Position numbers and translations under genes: made by a program. A DNA stretch of 64,000 nt from Armatimonas rosea (GTDB taxonomy: Bacteria > Armatimonadota > Armatimonadia > Armatimonadales > Armatimonadaceae), in assembly GCF_014202505.1 (NCBI RefSeq), contig NZ_JACHGW010000003.1:372001-436000 (forward strand). Direction: 5' to 3'. Below are positions 43,011 to 51,947 of the stretch, one piece after another. The notes under the pieces are model-generated. The model was not told the origin of the DNA, ran no database searches, and saw only the letters and a list, made by a program, of their open reading frames with translations. The stretch's first letter is position 1; each line of letters opens with the position of its first letter.

Positions 43011-43685
43011 AAACGCAACGGAGGTGGGCTCAGGAGCGGCAGTCGTTGCGTGTGCCGCGAGCTGGATTGTCAGGCCGTTGGGGAGGATCGAGCCGGTCCA
43101 GCTGGTGCGGTTGTTCTCACTAAAGCGGTAGCCCTCCAGGATCACATCGCCCGCCCCCGCCCCGGTGGCGCTGGGAAGGACACTCCCGGTCGAGATGTCC
43201 CAGCGCACGACATTCTGAAAGTTGGTCCCCCCCGCGTTGTAGGCCTCGGAGGTCAGGACAAACCAGTAGGTCGTGCTGGGGACCAAGGTGACAATGCCGG
43301 CGGTGGTGAAGGTGAGGAGCGTCGCAGGGGGCGCACTTGCCCCGATCAGCTGGGAGCCAAAGGCACCGCCCGGGACAAGCGTGCTGGAGGGGTTGCCCGC
43401 GCTATTGGTGTAGATTCCGCCGGTGATGGTATGGGCGGCACCGTCCTCGTTCTCCGCGGCGATCTGGAGTGAGGTGAAGTCAAAGGTCCCCGAGGCACTG
43501 GTGGTGATCCCATAGGCTTTCCAGTACCGGTCGGCGAGGACTCCGGCGGAGTTTCCCAAGACAGTCCCCTGCACGTTGGCAGTGGCGGGGTTATTGGAGA
43601 TCGTCACCTGCGCATGGGCAGGCAGCCAGAGCGCACTGAGGAGAAGCACGCCACAGAGTCGAAGAGAGGCAGTCAGGTTCGTCAT
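42963..43685 (-). CDS. PEP-CTERM protein, choice-of-anchor-like domain
   Basis: A 240-residue exported protein starting at ATG 43685 (signal peptide LLLSALWLPAHAQ). The body is beta-rich with DRYWKAYGITT, FDFTSLQIAAENEDG, LVPSTTYWFVLTS and NRTSWTGSILPNGLTIQL, resembling the choice-of-anchor R type domains. The C-terminus TTAAPEPTSVAFLALGG..LARRRRA is a PEP-CTERM signal. It is the second such protein within 2 kb. The 3' part is read on the opposite strand by the end of the MFS gene. Confidence 0.85.
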   Translation of the reverse strand: MTNLTASLRLCGVLLLSALWLPAHAQVTISNNPATANVQGTVLGNSAGVLADRYWKAYGITTSASGTFDFTSLQIAAENEDGAAHTITGGIYTNSAGNPSSTLVPGGAFGSQLIGASAPPATLLTFTTAGIVTLVPSTTYWFVLTSEAYNAGGTNFQNVVRWDISTGSVLPSATGAGAGDVILEGYRFSENNRTSWTGSILPNGLTIQLAAHATTAAPEPTSVAFLALGGTLVLARRRRA

Positions 43686-43820
43686 GCCTCCAGTATGGCG
43701 CTCGCACGGGGACGGAGCTGGGGACAAATGCGGGGGTATTTAGGGGACAAGAGCCCCCGGATGGCGACCGAAAGATTTTTCTGCCGTGTCGAAGGAATTT
43801 TAAAGGAGGATGGCAAACTT

Positions 43821-44345
43821 ATGTTTATGAAGAGTGTTGCCCACTACGCCCATCTCTACGACTACGAGCGCTCTGCCAATGCACAGATGCTTACGATGCT
43901 GGAGTCTGTCCCGGAAGCCGGCCGCACGGACCCGCGTTTCCAGCGTGCGGTGACGATCGCCGCGCACTTGGCGGCCTGCCGGGAGAACTGGCTGACCTGG
44001 ATGGCGGGGGAGGACCGGCCTATCGGGCTGTGGTTTGAGCGCGATGCTACCCTGGAGTCGCTGCGCCCGCGCTTTGCCGTGCTGGAGCAGCGCTGGGCAG
44101 ACTATCTCGCCGCCCTCCCCGACGATCAGCTCCAGGCGACCTTTTCCTTTACAGAGGGCGACGGTAATACCTACCGCGTGCTCCGTGAGGGGCAGCTCAT
44201 CCAGCTCGATGGCCATGCCTGCTACCACCGCGGCCAGGTCGTGTTGCTGGTCGATCTACTCGGCGGGGAGACCGTGGACACGGACTATATCGACTGGATC
44301 TACCCGCGTGATCCGCGCTATGGGGTGGTTACGGCAGGGGAATAA
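43821..44345 (+). CDS. DinB family protein
   Basis: A 174-residue four-helix-bundle protein with the three metal-binding histidines expected of the DinB/YfiT superfamily: one in AAHLAACRENW and two in DGHACYHRGQVV. The start at ATG 43821 has AGGAGG at 43805-43810. Many members are thiol transferases or stress proteins of unknown substrate. Its end overlaps the convergent alginate-lyase-like gene by 17 nt. Confidence 0.9.
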   Translation: MFMKSVAHYAHLYDYERSANAQMLTMLESVPEAGRTDPRFQRAVTIAAHLAACRENWLTWMAGEDRPIGLWFERDATLESLRPRFAVLEQRWADYLAALPDDQLQATFSFTEGDGNTYRVLREGQLIQLDGHACYHRGQVVLLVDLLGGETVDTDYIDWIYPRDPRYGVVTAGE

Positions 44346-45534
44346 AGAGCCGGTCGCGGAGGGTGTCCCAGGTCTTGGCCCCGAGGGCCTGGGCACGCTT
44401 CGCGTAGGCGGGCTCGTTGAAGGCCCTGCTGGCGCGCAAGAGAGGGAGCACGAGCTTGCTGCCCTCGACCTTGTGAGTGGGGTCGTTCTCATGCGGCCAG
44501 GGCTTGCTCCCCTCGGCGAAGGGGAGGAGGTACTCCAGCGCGCCCCGGAGGCTCCGGCCATCGGCGGTCTTGTAGCTCCAGAGGTCCACCCCCACTTGCT
44601 GGGCGTAGTCGGCGAGGGCGCACATGGCGGTGAGGTTGAAGGTGCTGTAGCCCCAGCTATCGGCACGCTCCAGCTCACGGGGCATCGTCCCATCGGGCTG
44701 AATCTGCTCGGCAATGCGCTTGGTCTTGAACTCCTCCGCGATCTTACGGGCATCGTCGGGCTTGCCCAAGTAGAGCGCCAGCGCCGTGGCCTGCACATCC
44801 CACCAGCAGCCGTGGTTGTTGCCCGCCTTCTTCTCCGCTACCCCGATCTTGCTGGTGGTCAGCCAGGTGTAGTAATCCGCAAGCCAGGCACGCATGGCTT
44901 TTTGGTCATCGGCGCTCCACTCAGGCGACTTGTCGAGGAGCTCTAAGCACAGCAGCAGCGTCGTCAGGTCGCGCCACTCGATCACGCCCTCCTTGCGCCC
45001 CAGCACCCCGCCGGGGATCGCCTGCCCGTTGTCGAGGTGGGGGAGCATGCGGGTCTTGGGATCGAGAAACCAGGTCCTCAGGAGTAGCGCGGCGTGCTTC
45101 AGATAGCCGGGGTTGCTCTTGAAAGAGTCGGCGAGGATCAGGGTGCAGGCCGCACGCTTGATCGCGCCAGCGTTGTTCTCATCGCCCATGGCCACCTGCG
45201 CCGCGTTGCGCTTGCCGTCTTTGCGGATAAACGGGAGGCCGTCGGGCTTTTCTGGGTTGGGCCAGAAGTAGGGGGCGTAGCTAACATACGCATGGGGATC
45301 GACTCCCACGAGCCCCTGCTTCTTATCCAGCACCGAGAGTGGCTTCTGCTCCAAAGCCTTCGTGGCATCGTCGAGCAGGCGCTGGAGCACGGGCTGGAGC
45401 GCACTGGTCGGGCTGGCGAGGCTGGCCTTGGCGGTGTAGAGCTCGGCGAGGGTCGCCTGAGCACGGACAGGGGAGCCGACGGCAAGGAGCGGCAGGAGAG
45501 AGAGAAGAAGCGCGGCGCGGCGCAGAGTAGGCAT
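44329..45534 (-). CDS. alginate lyase family protein (PL5-like), exported
   Basis: A 401-residue protein with a signal peptide (LLLSLLPLLAVGSPVRAQ) and an alpha/alpha-toroid catalytic domain. Motifs: DPHAYVSYAPYFWPNPEKPDG, RDLTTLLLCLELL and the catalytic NNHGCWWDVQ (Asn-His). Family members cleave uronate-containing polysaccharides by beta-elimination in the periplasm or outside. Start ATG 45534 is chosen for the signal peptide. It lies 32 nt downstream of a redoxin gene on the same strand. Confidence 0.88.
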   Translation of the reverse strand: MPTLRRAALLLSLLPLLAVGSPVRAQATLAELYTAKASLASPTSALQPVLQRLLDDATKALEQKPLSVLDKKQGLVGVDPHAYVSYAPYFWPNPEKPDGLPFIRKDGKRNAAQVAMGDENNAGAIKRAACTLILADSFKSNPGYLKHAALLLRTWFLDPKTRMLPHLDNGQAIPGGVLGRKEGVIEWRDLTTLLLCLELLDKSPEWSADDQKAMRAWLADYYTWLTTSKIGVAEKKAGNNHGCWWDVQATALALYLGKPDDARKIAEEFKTKRIAEQIQPDGTMPRELERADSWGYSTFNLTAMCALADYAQQVGVDLWSYKTADGRSLRGALEYLLPFAEGSKPWPHENDPTHKVEGSKLVLPLLRASRAFNEPAYAKRAQALGAKTWDTLRDRLFIPLP

Positions 45535-45566
45535 GGTACCTAGACGGGCCCGACGGGGGGAATTGT

Positions 45567-46577
45567 TCACCTTGAGCGGTATCCAAGCACCTTGAGAGCC
45601 TTCTGGAGGCGCTGCTCGTCAAAGCCCAGGATTACCTCGACGACTAGGCCCTGCGCATTGACGAGGACTGTTACGGGGTAGGTCGTTATCCCGACTGCCT
45701 CCGCTAGCTTTCGGGCACCCGTCCCAACCAGTGTTGCGTAGCGGAGTCCATAGGTGGTGCTGGTGCGCTTGGCATCGCGACTCGTATCGATGGGGTTGAC
45801 TCCCAGAATCCCTATTTTTTGGGCTTGGAGCGGTGCGGCTAGCTTTGCGAGGAGGGGCATCTCTTGGATACAGCCCGTGCAGGCCGAGAACCAGAAGTTC
45901 AGCAGGAGGCCGCGGTGGCGCTTCGAGACCTGCCGGGAGTCGATAGAACGGCCCGTAAAGTCGGTTCCCGTAAAGGCAGGGAGCTTTGTACCCACTCGTA
46001 TCCGTTTGGAGAGGTCAGGTGGGCTACTGAAGACCTTGGCATCGCGCGGGGCAATAAAGGTGAGGTCACGGGCAGTCAGTGGTCTTTCCTCAACCGAGAG
46101 ATACCGCAGCTCGTACTCTGTCCCCTGAGCGGTTGCGATACTGCCAAGGGGAAGGAGCGACTCGGGGTGGATATAGAGAAGCACATCGTGCCCCATTGCT
46201 GCCTTGCAGGGAAGCTCTAGTGCTGGTTTTCCCGCAAAGGACGCCTGGCGCGTCGCAGCCTTCGCCCTGAGGAGCGCGCCCTTCGGCCACAAGATCTCAA
46301 ATCCTGCAGGAAGGGGGTTGCCGTCCTCAGGCTTGCCCCTACTGAACTCTTTCTTGGCAGGCATCCAGGTCACTTGCTCGTCGCGCGAGATATACATCTC
46401 TGAGGTGGGATACTTCGCGTAGAAGAAGCCCGTGGGGGCGATCTTAAACTCCATGGGCACCGACGAAGGTCGGACCATCTCTGCTCGGATCACGACTCCT
46501 CTTAGCTTGGCGATGCGTGCATAGACCTGCGTGAGGTCAGGGAGGGCTCTCTCTGTCTGGGGGGGCATCTGTTGCAT
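45567..46577 (-). CDS. TlpA-like redoxin with N-terminal lipoprotein-sorting-like domain
   Basis: A 336-residue two-domain protein. The C-terminal half (about 195-336) is a thioredoxin fold of the TlpA/ResA type: VGTKLPAFTGTDFTGR, LLLNFWFSACTGCIQEMP with the CTGC redox pair, and TTYPVTVLVNAQG. The N-terminal 190 residues resemble LolA/DUF2092-like beta domains (FYAKYPTSEMYISRDEQVTWMPAKKEF). Such pairs are normally exported, but no signal peptide is visible from this or any nearby start, which is odd. It is probably co-transcribed with the lyase. Confidence 0.8.
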   Translation of the reverse strand: MQQMPPQTERALPDLTQVYARIAKLRGVVIRAEMVRPSSVPMEFKIAPTGFFYAKYPTSEMYISRDEQVTWMPAKKEFSRGKPEDGNPLPAGFEILWPKGALLRAKAATRQASFAGKPALELPCKAAMGHDVLLYIHPESLLPLGSIATAQGTEYELRYLSVEERPLTARDLTFIAPRDAKVFSSPPDLSKRIRVGTKLPAFTGTDFTGRSIDSRQVSKRHRGLLLNFWFSACTGCIQEMPLLAKLAAPLQAQKIGILGVNPIDTSRDAKRTSTTYGLRYATLVGTGARKLAEAVGITTYPVTVLVNAQGLVVEVILGFDEQRLQKALKVLGYRSR

Positions 46578-46634
46578 ACACTTCTTAGACCCCCTTTGGC
46601 TAGGGTTTATTCAAGGGGTTCTTAAGGGGGAGGG

Positions 46635-49499
46635 CTAGTCTAGTGCGAGGGTGAGGGCCTGCTCCAGGGGGAGGGCGTAGCCGACGGCCCAGGCGGCGTC
46701 GAAGGCAACCGCGCCGAGGAGTGTCTTGGCGGCGTCGAGCTTGGTGGTGTACTCGGCCAGATCAGTGGGGGGGACACTCGCCCCGAGCTCGTCGCGTAGG
46801 TGGGCGGCAGCGCCCCAGAGGTGGGTGGCCTGGGTAGGGCTCACCAGAACCGCGGCGATACGGCCGAGGCTATCGAGCAGGTTGGCCAGCCCCTCGCGGT
46901 TGCCGAGCTCGCGGTGGAGGGTGAGGCTCTGGCGGTAGAGGCCGCGCGCCACCCCGAAGTCCCCCTGCTTCTCCGCCAGGTCGCCCTGGTTGCTCAGCGA
47001 GACCGCGACCTCCGCCTGGTGGCCACCGTCGCGGTAGAGTGCCTGGCTCTCCTGGTAGAGCTGCTGCGCCGCGGCGTAGTCGCCCTGGTTTGCCGCCATG
47101 AGCCCCAGATTATTGAGTGCATTGGCCGTCCCCTGGAGGTCGCCCAGCTCGCGCTGGAGGGCGAGGCTCTGGGCGTAGAGGTGGCGTGCCGCGGCGTAGT
47201 CCCCCTCGTTGGAGGCGAGAATCCCCAGGTTATTGAGTGAGATGGCGATCCCATGGCGGTTGCCCAGGGCACGCTGGATCACGAGGCTCTCTTCGTAGAG
47301 CGGGCGGGCTGCCGCGTAGTCGCCTTGATTGGCCGCGATCAGCCCCAGGTTGTTGAGTGCATTGGCCGTGCCCTGGGAGTCGCCCAGCGCGCGCTGGAGG
47401 GCGAGGCTCTCCTCGTAGAGCGCCCGGGCGGCGGCGAGGTTGCCCTCCGCGGCGGCGAGGACCCCGAGGTTGTTCAGACAGATCGCGATCCCCTGGGGAT
47501 CGTCGCGCTCCCGCTGGAGCGCAAAGCTCTCCTCGTAGAGTGCCCGGGCGGCGGTGTAGTCGCTCTGGATACGGGCCAAGTTGCCCGCGCCATTGAGGAC
47601 CCGTGCGCGCAGGCTGGTCTGGGGGGCGCTTGTGGGGGGCTTCAGCGCGACGGCGCACCAGTCGCGGCCCTCTTCAAAGTAGCCCCGGGTGTACCAGAAC
47701 CGCCAGAGCACGCCACAGAACCGGAGCAGGGCCTCGGGGGGACTCCCTTCGTCCTGGGCAGAGGTCAGGGCGGCGCGTAGGTTGTCGTGCTCGGTCTCCA
47801 GGCGCTCTAGCCAGTGCTGCTGGTCGGGGCCGGTGAGCTCTGCGGACTCGACCAGCGCGAGGAAGTGCTCCTCATGCCGGCGACGCCAGAGCGTGGCCTC
47901 GCCCGTCTCTTGTAGGCGCTCGCGTGCGTACTGGCGCACGGTCTCCAGCAGACGAAAGCGTGTCGTTCCCGCGGTCTCTTCCGTGAGGCAGAGGCTCTTG
48001 TTCACCAGGGACTCCAGGAGGTCCAGCACTTCAACGCTCTCGACAGCTTGGTCGGCGCAGACTAGCTCGGCGGCATCGAGTGTCCAGCCATCGGCAAAGA
48101 CCGAGAGCCGGCAGAGCAGCGCTTTCTCGGCATCGGTGAGCAGGTCATAGCTCCAGTCGATCAGCGAGCGCAGGGTCTGCTGGCGCGGGAGGGCGGTGCG
48201 CGAGCCCCCGGTGAGCAGCCGAAAGCGCTGGTCGAGCCGGTGGTTGACCTCGTCCACGGACATGCTCCGCACCTTGGCTGCCGCCAGCTCGAGCGCCAGA
48301 GGAATCCCATCGAGGTGCTGGCAGAGCGATGCCAGGGCGGGCGCGTTGGCATCGGTCACCTGAAACTCGGGGCGCGCGGCACGCGCGCGCTCCACAAAGA
48401 GCCGGACCGACTCGACCTGCGAGAGGCTTGCCGCGCTGGGGGCTTGCTTGGGATCGGGGAGAGAGAGGGAGGGGACGCGGTAGGTGCTCTCCCCAGCGAT
48501 TCCCAGCGCCTCACGGCTGCTGGTGAGCAAGACCACCTGGGGGCACTGCTTTAGGAGGCTGGCCGCGAGCTGGGCGCAGGCATCGACCAGGTGCTCACAG
48601 TTATCCAGCACGAGCAGGAGCTGCTTGCTCTTCAGGTAGGTGGTCAGCGTGCTCAGCAGGGGCTTGCCCATTTCTTCTGGGAGCCCGAAGACACTAGCGA
48701 CTGTCTGGGGGACCAGAAGCGGCTCGGCCAGCGACGCAAGCTCGACCAGCCAGACCCCGTCGCCGAAGCTATCTAACAGGTCCGCGGCCACCTGGAGCGA
48801 GAGGCGGGTCTTGCCACTCCCCCCGCTCCCGGTGAGGGTGAGGAGGCGGGTTGTCTTCAGGAGCGCCTTGACCTCCGCGAGCTCTCTCTCGCGCCCGATA
48901 AAGCTCGTCACCTGCAAGGGAAGGTTGTTGGGCAGGGCGACACTGCTCAGAGAGCGCAGGGGAGGGAACTCGGCGGGAAGCGCGGGGTGGAGGAGCTGGT
49001 AGACCACCTCGGGGCGGCCCAGGTCCTTGAGCCGATGCTCCCCGAGGGGGCGGAGCGAGCACGGGGGCGGGAAGGCATCGCGGGCGAGCTCGTGGGTGGT
49101 CTGTGAGAGAAGAACCTGCTCCCCATGTCCTGTGGCTAAGAGCCGCGCGAGGCGGTTGAGCGACTGCCCAAAGTAGTCCTGGTCGCGGCTCTCTACCTGC
49201 CCGCTGTAGAGCGCCATCCGAACCTTGAGCGTAATGTGCTCGGGCCAGGGCTCGGTGGAGAGCGCCTGCTGCGCCGCTACCGCCGCCACGACTGCGGCAT
49301 GAGCTTGGTCAAAGGCGGCATAGAAGGCATCCCCGATAGTCTTGAAGACATGCCCTCCGTGTGCCTCCAGCACCTCGTGCAGGAGCGCATCGTGACGGGC
49401 AAGCGCGGTCCGCATCTGCGCAGGGTACTCTTCCCAGAGCCGTGTACTGCCCTCGATATCGGTGAAGAGGAATGTCACCATTCCTGAGGGTGGGGGCAT
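46635..49499 (-). CDS. adenylate cyclase - NB-ARC ATPase - TPR regulator (copy 1)
   Basis: A 954-residue cytoplasmic protein. Residues 1-170 form a class III cyclase domain with metal aspartates Asp14 (FTDIEGS) and Asp57 (TIGDAF), adenine-side Lys53 and Asp108, and catalytic Asn115/Arg119 (LNRLARL), so it looks active. Residues about 195-540 form an AfsR/NB-ARC-type ATPase with P-loop GSGGSGKT (224-231) and LLVLDNCEHL. Residues about 620-890 hold six or seven 40-residue TPR repeats, nearly identical to each other (NNLGLIAANQGDYAAARPLY type). No DNA-binding domain is present; output is presumably cAMP. Confidence 0.92.
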   Translation of the reverse strand: MPPPSGMVTFLFTDIEGSTRLWEEYPAQMRTALARHDALLHEVLEAHGGHVFKTIGDAFYAAFDQAHAAVVAAVAAQQALSTEPWPEHITLKVRMALYSGQVESRDQDYFGQSLNRLARLLATGHGEQVLLSQTTHELARDAFPPPCSLRPLGEHRLKDLGRPEVVYQLLHPALPAEFPPLRSLSSVALPNNLPLQVTSFIGRERELAEVKALLKTTRLLTLTGSGGSGKTRLSLQVAADLLDSFGDGVWLVELASLAEPLLVPQTVASVFGLPEEMGKPLLSTLTTYLKSKQLLLVLDNCEHLVDACAQLAASLLKQCPQVVLLTSSREALGIAGESTYRVPSLSLPDPKQAPSAASLSQVESVRLFVERARAARPEFQVTDANAPALASLCQHLDGIPLALELAAAKVRSMSVDEVNHRLDQRFRLLTGGSRTALPRQQTLRSLIDWSYDLLTDAEKALLCRLSVFADGWTLDAAELVCADQAVESVEVLDLLESLVNKSLCLTEETAGTTRFRLLETVRQYARERLQETGEATLWRRRHEEHFLALVESAELTGPDQQHWLERLETEHDNLRAALTSAQDEGSPPEALLRFCGVLWRFWYTRGYFEEGRDWCAVALKPPTSAPQTSLRARVLNGAGNLARIQSDYTAARALYEESFALQRERDDPQGIAICLNNLGVLAAAEGNLAAARALYEESLALQRALGDSQGTANALNNLGLIAANQGDYAAARPLYEESLVIQRALGNRHGIAISLNNLGILASNEGDYAAARHLYAQSLALQRELGDLQGTANALNNLGLMAANQGDYAAAQQLYQESQALYRDGGHQAEVAVSLSNQGDLAEKQGDFGVARGLYRQSLTLHRELGNREGLANLLDSLGRIAAVLVSPTQATHLWGAAAHLRDELGASVPPTDLAEYTTKLDAAKTLLGAVAFDAAWAVGYALPLEQALTLALD

Positions 49500-49519
49500 G
49501 ACGACAAAAGTATACCCTG

Positions 49520-50212
49520 TCAGCTGCCTTCACCGAAGGCACGTTTCCAGCCATAGGGGGTATCCAGGGCTTCGGGAAAGTCGCTGAAGCGTAAGGGATG
49601 AGGGCTGATCCCACAGATTCTTAGGCGACGAGGTGGGATTCTTAGGAGCGCGTAGGCGTAGAGCTTATGGTGGCCATCGAGGATGAACTCGGTCCAAGTA
49701 CTTCTCGTTGCCGTTGCGGTCAGGACGATAGGCCGTTCCCCGGCTTCGATGGCATACATCCACTCCAGGATCCGTTTTTCGTCGAGGGTGGCATAGCTCT
49801 GGGTGGCGAGTAGGTTGGGAATGTCTTGGTACTTGTCATCGGTGGGATAGAACCACCCCATAAACATATGGTCTTCACTCTCCCACTCGTCCATCCACCA
49901 GGAGGGGATGTCTTCCAAGACGAGCTGATACGTGCCGGGAGTGAAGAACTCAAAGAAGGGCCGGATCTGTGACCGAAGCGACTGCCTCTCCGAAAAGCCC
50001 TGCGCGACACGCGCACGCAAGGCAGCAATATCGTCTTCCGCAGAGAAAGACCGCAGGTGCAGGTAGTCCTGTAAGATACTCCCGCTACACTGCGCCCAGG
50101 TCAGCGTAACCGGCCGGCCATCGGCAAAGAGCCCCAGCGCATGGGAGTGCTGTCGAACCTCAAGCCGCCCCTTGCTCGCTTTAAGTGTTGTGGTTTCTTC
50201 ACGCAGAAGCAT
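49520..50212 (-). CDS. unrecognised 230-residue protein with a DGHHKL motif
   Basis: No family recognised. No signal peptide or membrane helix. The segment TEFILDGHHKLYAYALL near residue 175-190 resembles the nucleotide-binding DGHHR of ParB/Srx-like folds, which today includes CTPases and kinases. Other motifs: YQLVLEDIPSWWMDEWES and PHPLRFSDFPEAL. It lies 20 nt upstream of the cyclase gene on the same strand and may be co-transcribed with it. Confidence 0.65.
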   Translation of the reverse strand: MLLREETTTLKASKGRLEVRQHSHALGLFADGRPVTLTWAQCSGSILQDYLHLRSFSAEDDIAALRARVAQGFSERQSLRSQIRPFFEFFTPGTYQLVLEDIPSWWMDEWESEDHMFMGWFYPTDDKYQDIPNLLATQSYATLDEKRILEWMYAIEAGERPIVLTATATRSTWTEFILDGHHKLYAYALLRIPPRRLRICGISPHPLRFSDFPEALDTPYGWKRAFGEGS

Positions 50213-50229
50213 CAGAAGTATCGGCCCTA

Positions 50230-50304
50230 GCCCCCCCTCTCCTCTCCCCCTTCCTTCGTCCCGACGAAGTCGGAAACAGAGCGAAGGAAGGGGGCCGGGG
50301 GGAT
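50230..50304. repeat. C/G-rich palindromic element upstream of the unknown/cyclase genes
   Basis: Perfect 13-bp arms CCCCCTTCCTTCG (50246-50258) and CGAAGGAAGGGGG (50282-50294), extended outward by C-runs and G-runs. It lies between GH4 and the DGHHKL protein, both on the - strand. It may work as a terminator for GH4, though there is no T-run. Confidence 0.6.
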
Positions 50305-50324
50305 GGATGCCTGGGAGGGATGCC

Positions 50325-51887
50325 CTACGCGTTGGTGGTCATCTTGCCCTTGTCGGCGGCTTGGGCGTTCTTGCGGGACTCTTCCTTTGCGGCGGCCATC
50401 TCCTCCACGGTCTTCGTGTGCTGGCGCGCCGTGCCCTTGAAGCCGACCATGCGATGCACGCGCGTTCCGTTGGCCTCTTGAGCTGCGAGCTCGGCCTGGG
50501 CAGCGTCCACTGCGCCGCTAGCGACATACTGCGGGAGCCACTCGGCCTGCGCGACCAGCATCTGGTCGGTCATCTGCCAGATCTCCTCGGGGTCACAGAC
50601 CGCGCCGGTGAGCGGGTCGTGGAGCATCGCTTGCTTGAGGAGCGTGCGGTCGCCGGTGAGCGCGGCGTGCACAGACATCCGCTGGACATTGATGCTCGCC
50701 GTACAGGTGGCGGCGCAGGCCAGCGGCAGGTCCCCGACAATCGGGATACTGATGCCATTGCGGTCGACGTAGCCCGGCACCTCTACAATGGCATCGGCGG
50801 CCAGGTTCGGGATCGCGCCGTTGTTGACCACATTGAAGTGCCCCCGGTAGACACGGCCGGTCTCCAGCGACTCGATAATGTAGCTCCCGTGCTCCTCGCT
50901 GCGCTTCTCAGGCGTGAACTGCGGCGGGTCCTGCGCCAGCCAGTTGGGGAAGTCGGTCTCAAACCAGTTGCGCCCCTCAGTGCAGACCCGCAGGTAGCCG
51001 CCAGTCTCGCCATTGATCCAGCTCGAAAGGTCAATCCACTTCGTCACTTCGTCGAGGCGCTTGCGGTACCAGGGCAGGTACTCACTTAAGTGCCCATTGC
51101 TCTCGGTGGAGTAGTAGCCAAAGCGCTTGAGGGCATCGATACGCACTTTCTCGGTGGTGGGGTAGCGGTCGTGGCCGGTGAAGAGCTCGTAGAGCTTGGG
51201 GATCAGGTCGATCCCGCGCCAGACCGCCTTGACACACCAGGTCTGGTGGTTGATCCCGGAGAAGACAAAGTCGATGTCTTTTCGATGGACTTTCTCATCC
51301 GCGCCGAGCAGCTCCTCGCGCTTGGCCCACTGCTCGACACAGCTGGCGATCTGGTGCTGTGCACCCTGCACCCCGTGGCACAGCCCGACCGTGTTCACGC
51401 CGCCGTAGTGGTTGGCGGCCCAGGTGAGCATCGCCATCGGGTTGGCGTAGTTCAGAAAGAGCACGTCCGGCTTGGCCACTTCCCGGATGTCTTTACAAAA
51501 ATCCAGGGTCGCGGCGATCCCGCGCTGGCCGTACATGATCCCGCCCGCACACAGCGTATCTCCAACACACTGGTCGATCCCGTACTCCAGCGGGATGTCA
51601 ATGTCATCTGCAAACGCCGAGAGTCCGCCGATACGCACGGTGCTAATCACATAGTCGGCATCGGCGACCGAGGTGCGCCTATCCGTGGAGGTGCTGATGG
51701 TCGCGGGCAGGCCATTGCCCTTGATATCGCGCTCGGCGAGCTGCTTGACCATGTCTAGGTTCTGGGCATTGAGGTCGTGGAAGGCAAAGTGCATGTCCGC
51801 GAACTCGGGGACAGTGAGCAGGTCGGCCATCAGGCGACGGGTGAAGCCGATACTGCCGGCTCCGATCATGGCAACTTTTAGGGGCAT
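50325..51887 (-). CDS. glycoside hydrolase family 4 (alpha-galactosidase/alpha-glucosidase type)
   Basis: A 520-residue NAD+- and Mn2+-dependent glycosidase that works by transient oxidation of the sugar. Motifs: dinucleotide site MIGAGSIGFTRRL, NYANPMAMLTWA, metal-binding cysteine and neighbours in VGLCHGVQG, GINHQTWCVKAV, and TGGYLRVCTEGRNWF. The MelA-like layout suggests an alpha-galactosidase or alpha-glucosidase acting on imported sugars in the cytoplasm. AGGAAGAA just upstream of ATG gives a conventional ribosome site, unlike many neighbours. It sits between two cyclase regulators. Confidence 0.93.
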   Translation of the reverse strand: MPLKVAMIGAGSIGFTRRLMADLLTVPEFADMHFAFHDLNAQNLDMVKQLAERDIKGNGLPATISTSTDRRTSVADADYVISTVRIGGLSAFADDIDIPLEYGIDQCVGDTLCAGGIMYGQRGIAATLDFCKDIREVAKPDVLFLNYANPMAMLTWAANHYGGVNTVGLCHGVQGAQHQIASCVEQWAKREELLGADEKVHRKDIDFVFSGINHQTWCVKAVWRGIDLIPKLYELFTGHDRYPTTEKVRIDALKRFGYYSTESNGHLSEYLPWYRKRLDEVTKWIDLSSWINGETGGYLRVCTEGRNWFETDFPNWLAQDPPQFTPEKRSEEHGSYIIESLETGRVYRGHFNVVNNGAIPNLAADAIVEVPGYVDRNGISIPIVGDLPLACAATCTASINVQRMSVHAALTGDRTLLKQAMLHDPLTGAVCDPEEIWQMTDQMLVAQAEWLPQYVASGAVDAAQAELAAQEANGTRVHRMVGFKGTARQHTKTVEEMAAAKEESRKNAQAADKGKMTTNA

Positions 51888-51947
51888 AGTTCTTCCTAAG
51901 GGTTTCCGCGCAGCCGCGCAGGGATAGGCTATTTTAGCGCTCCAAAC

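Noticed and set aside
46994-47658. short open frames antisense or out of frame in the cyclase copy 1 TPR region
   Set aside because: They repeat with the 120-bp TPR DNA repeat and mirror its periodicity, so they are shadows.
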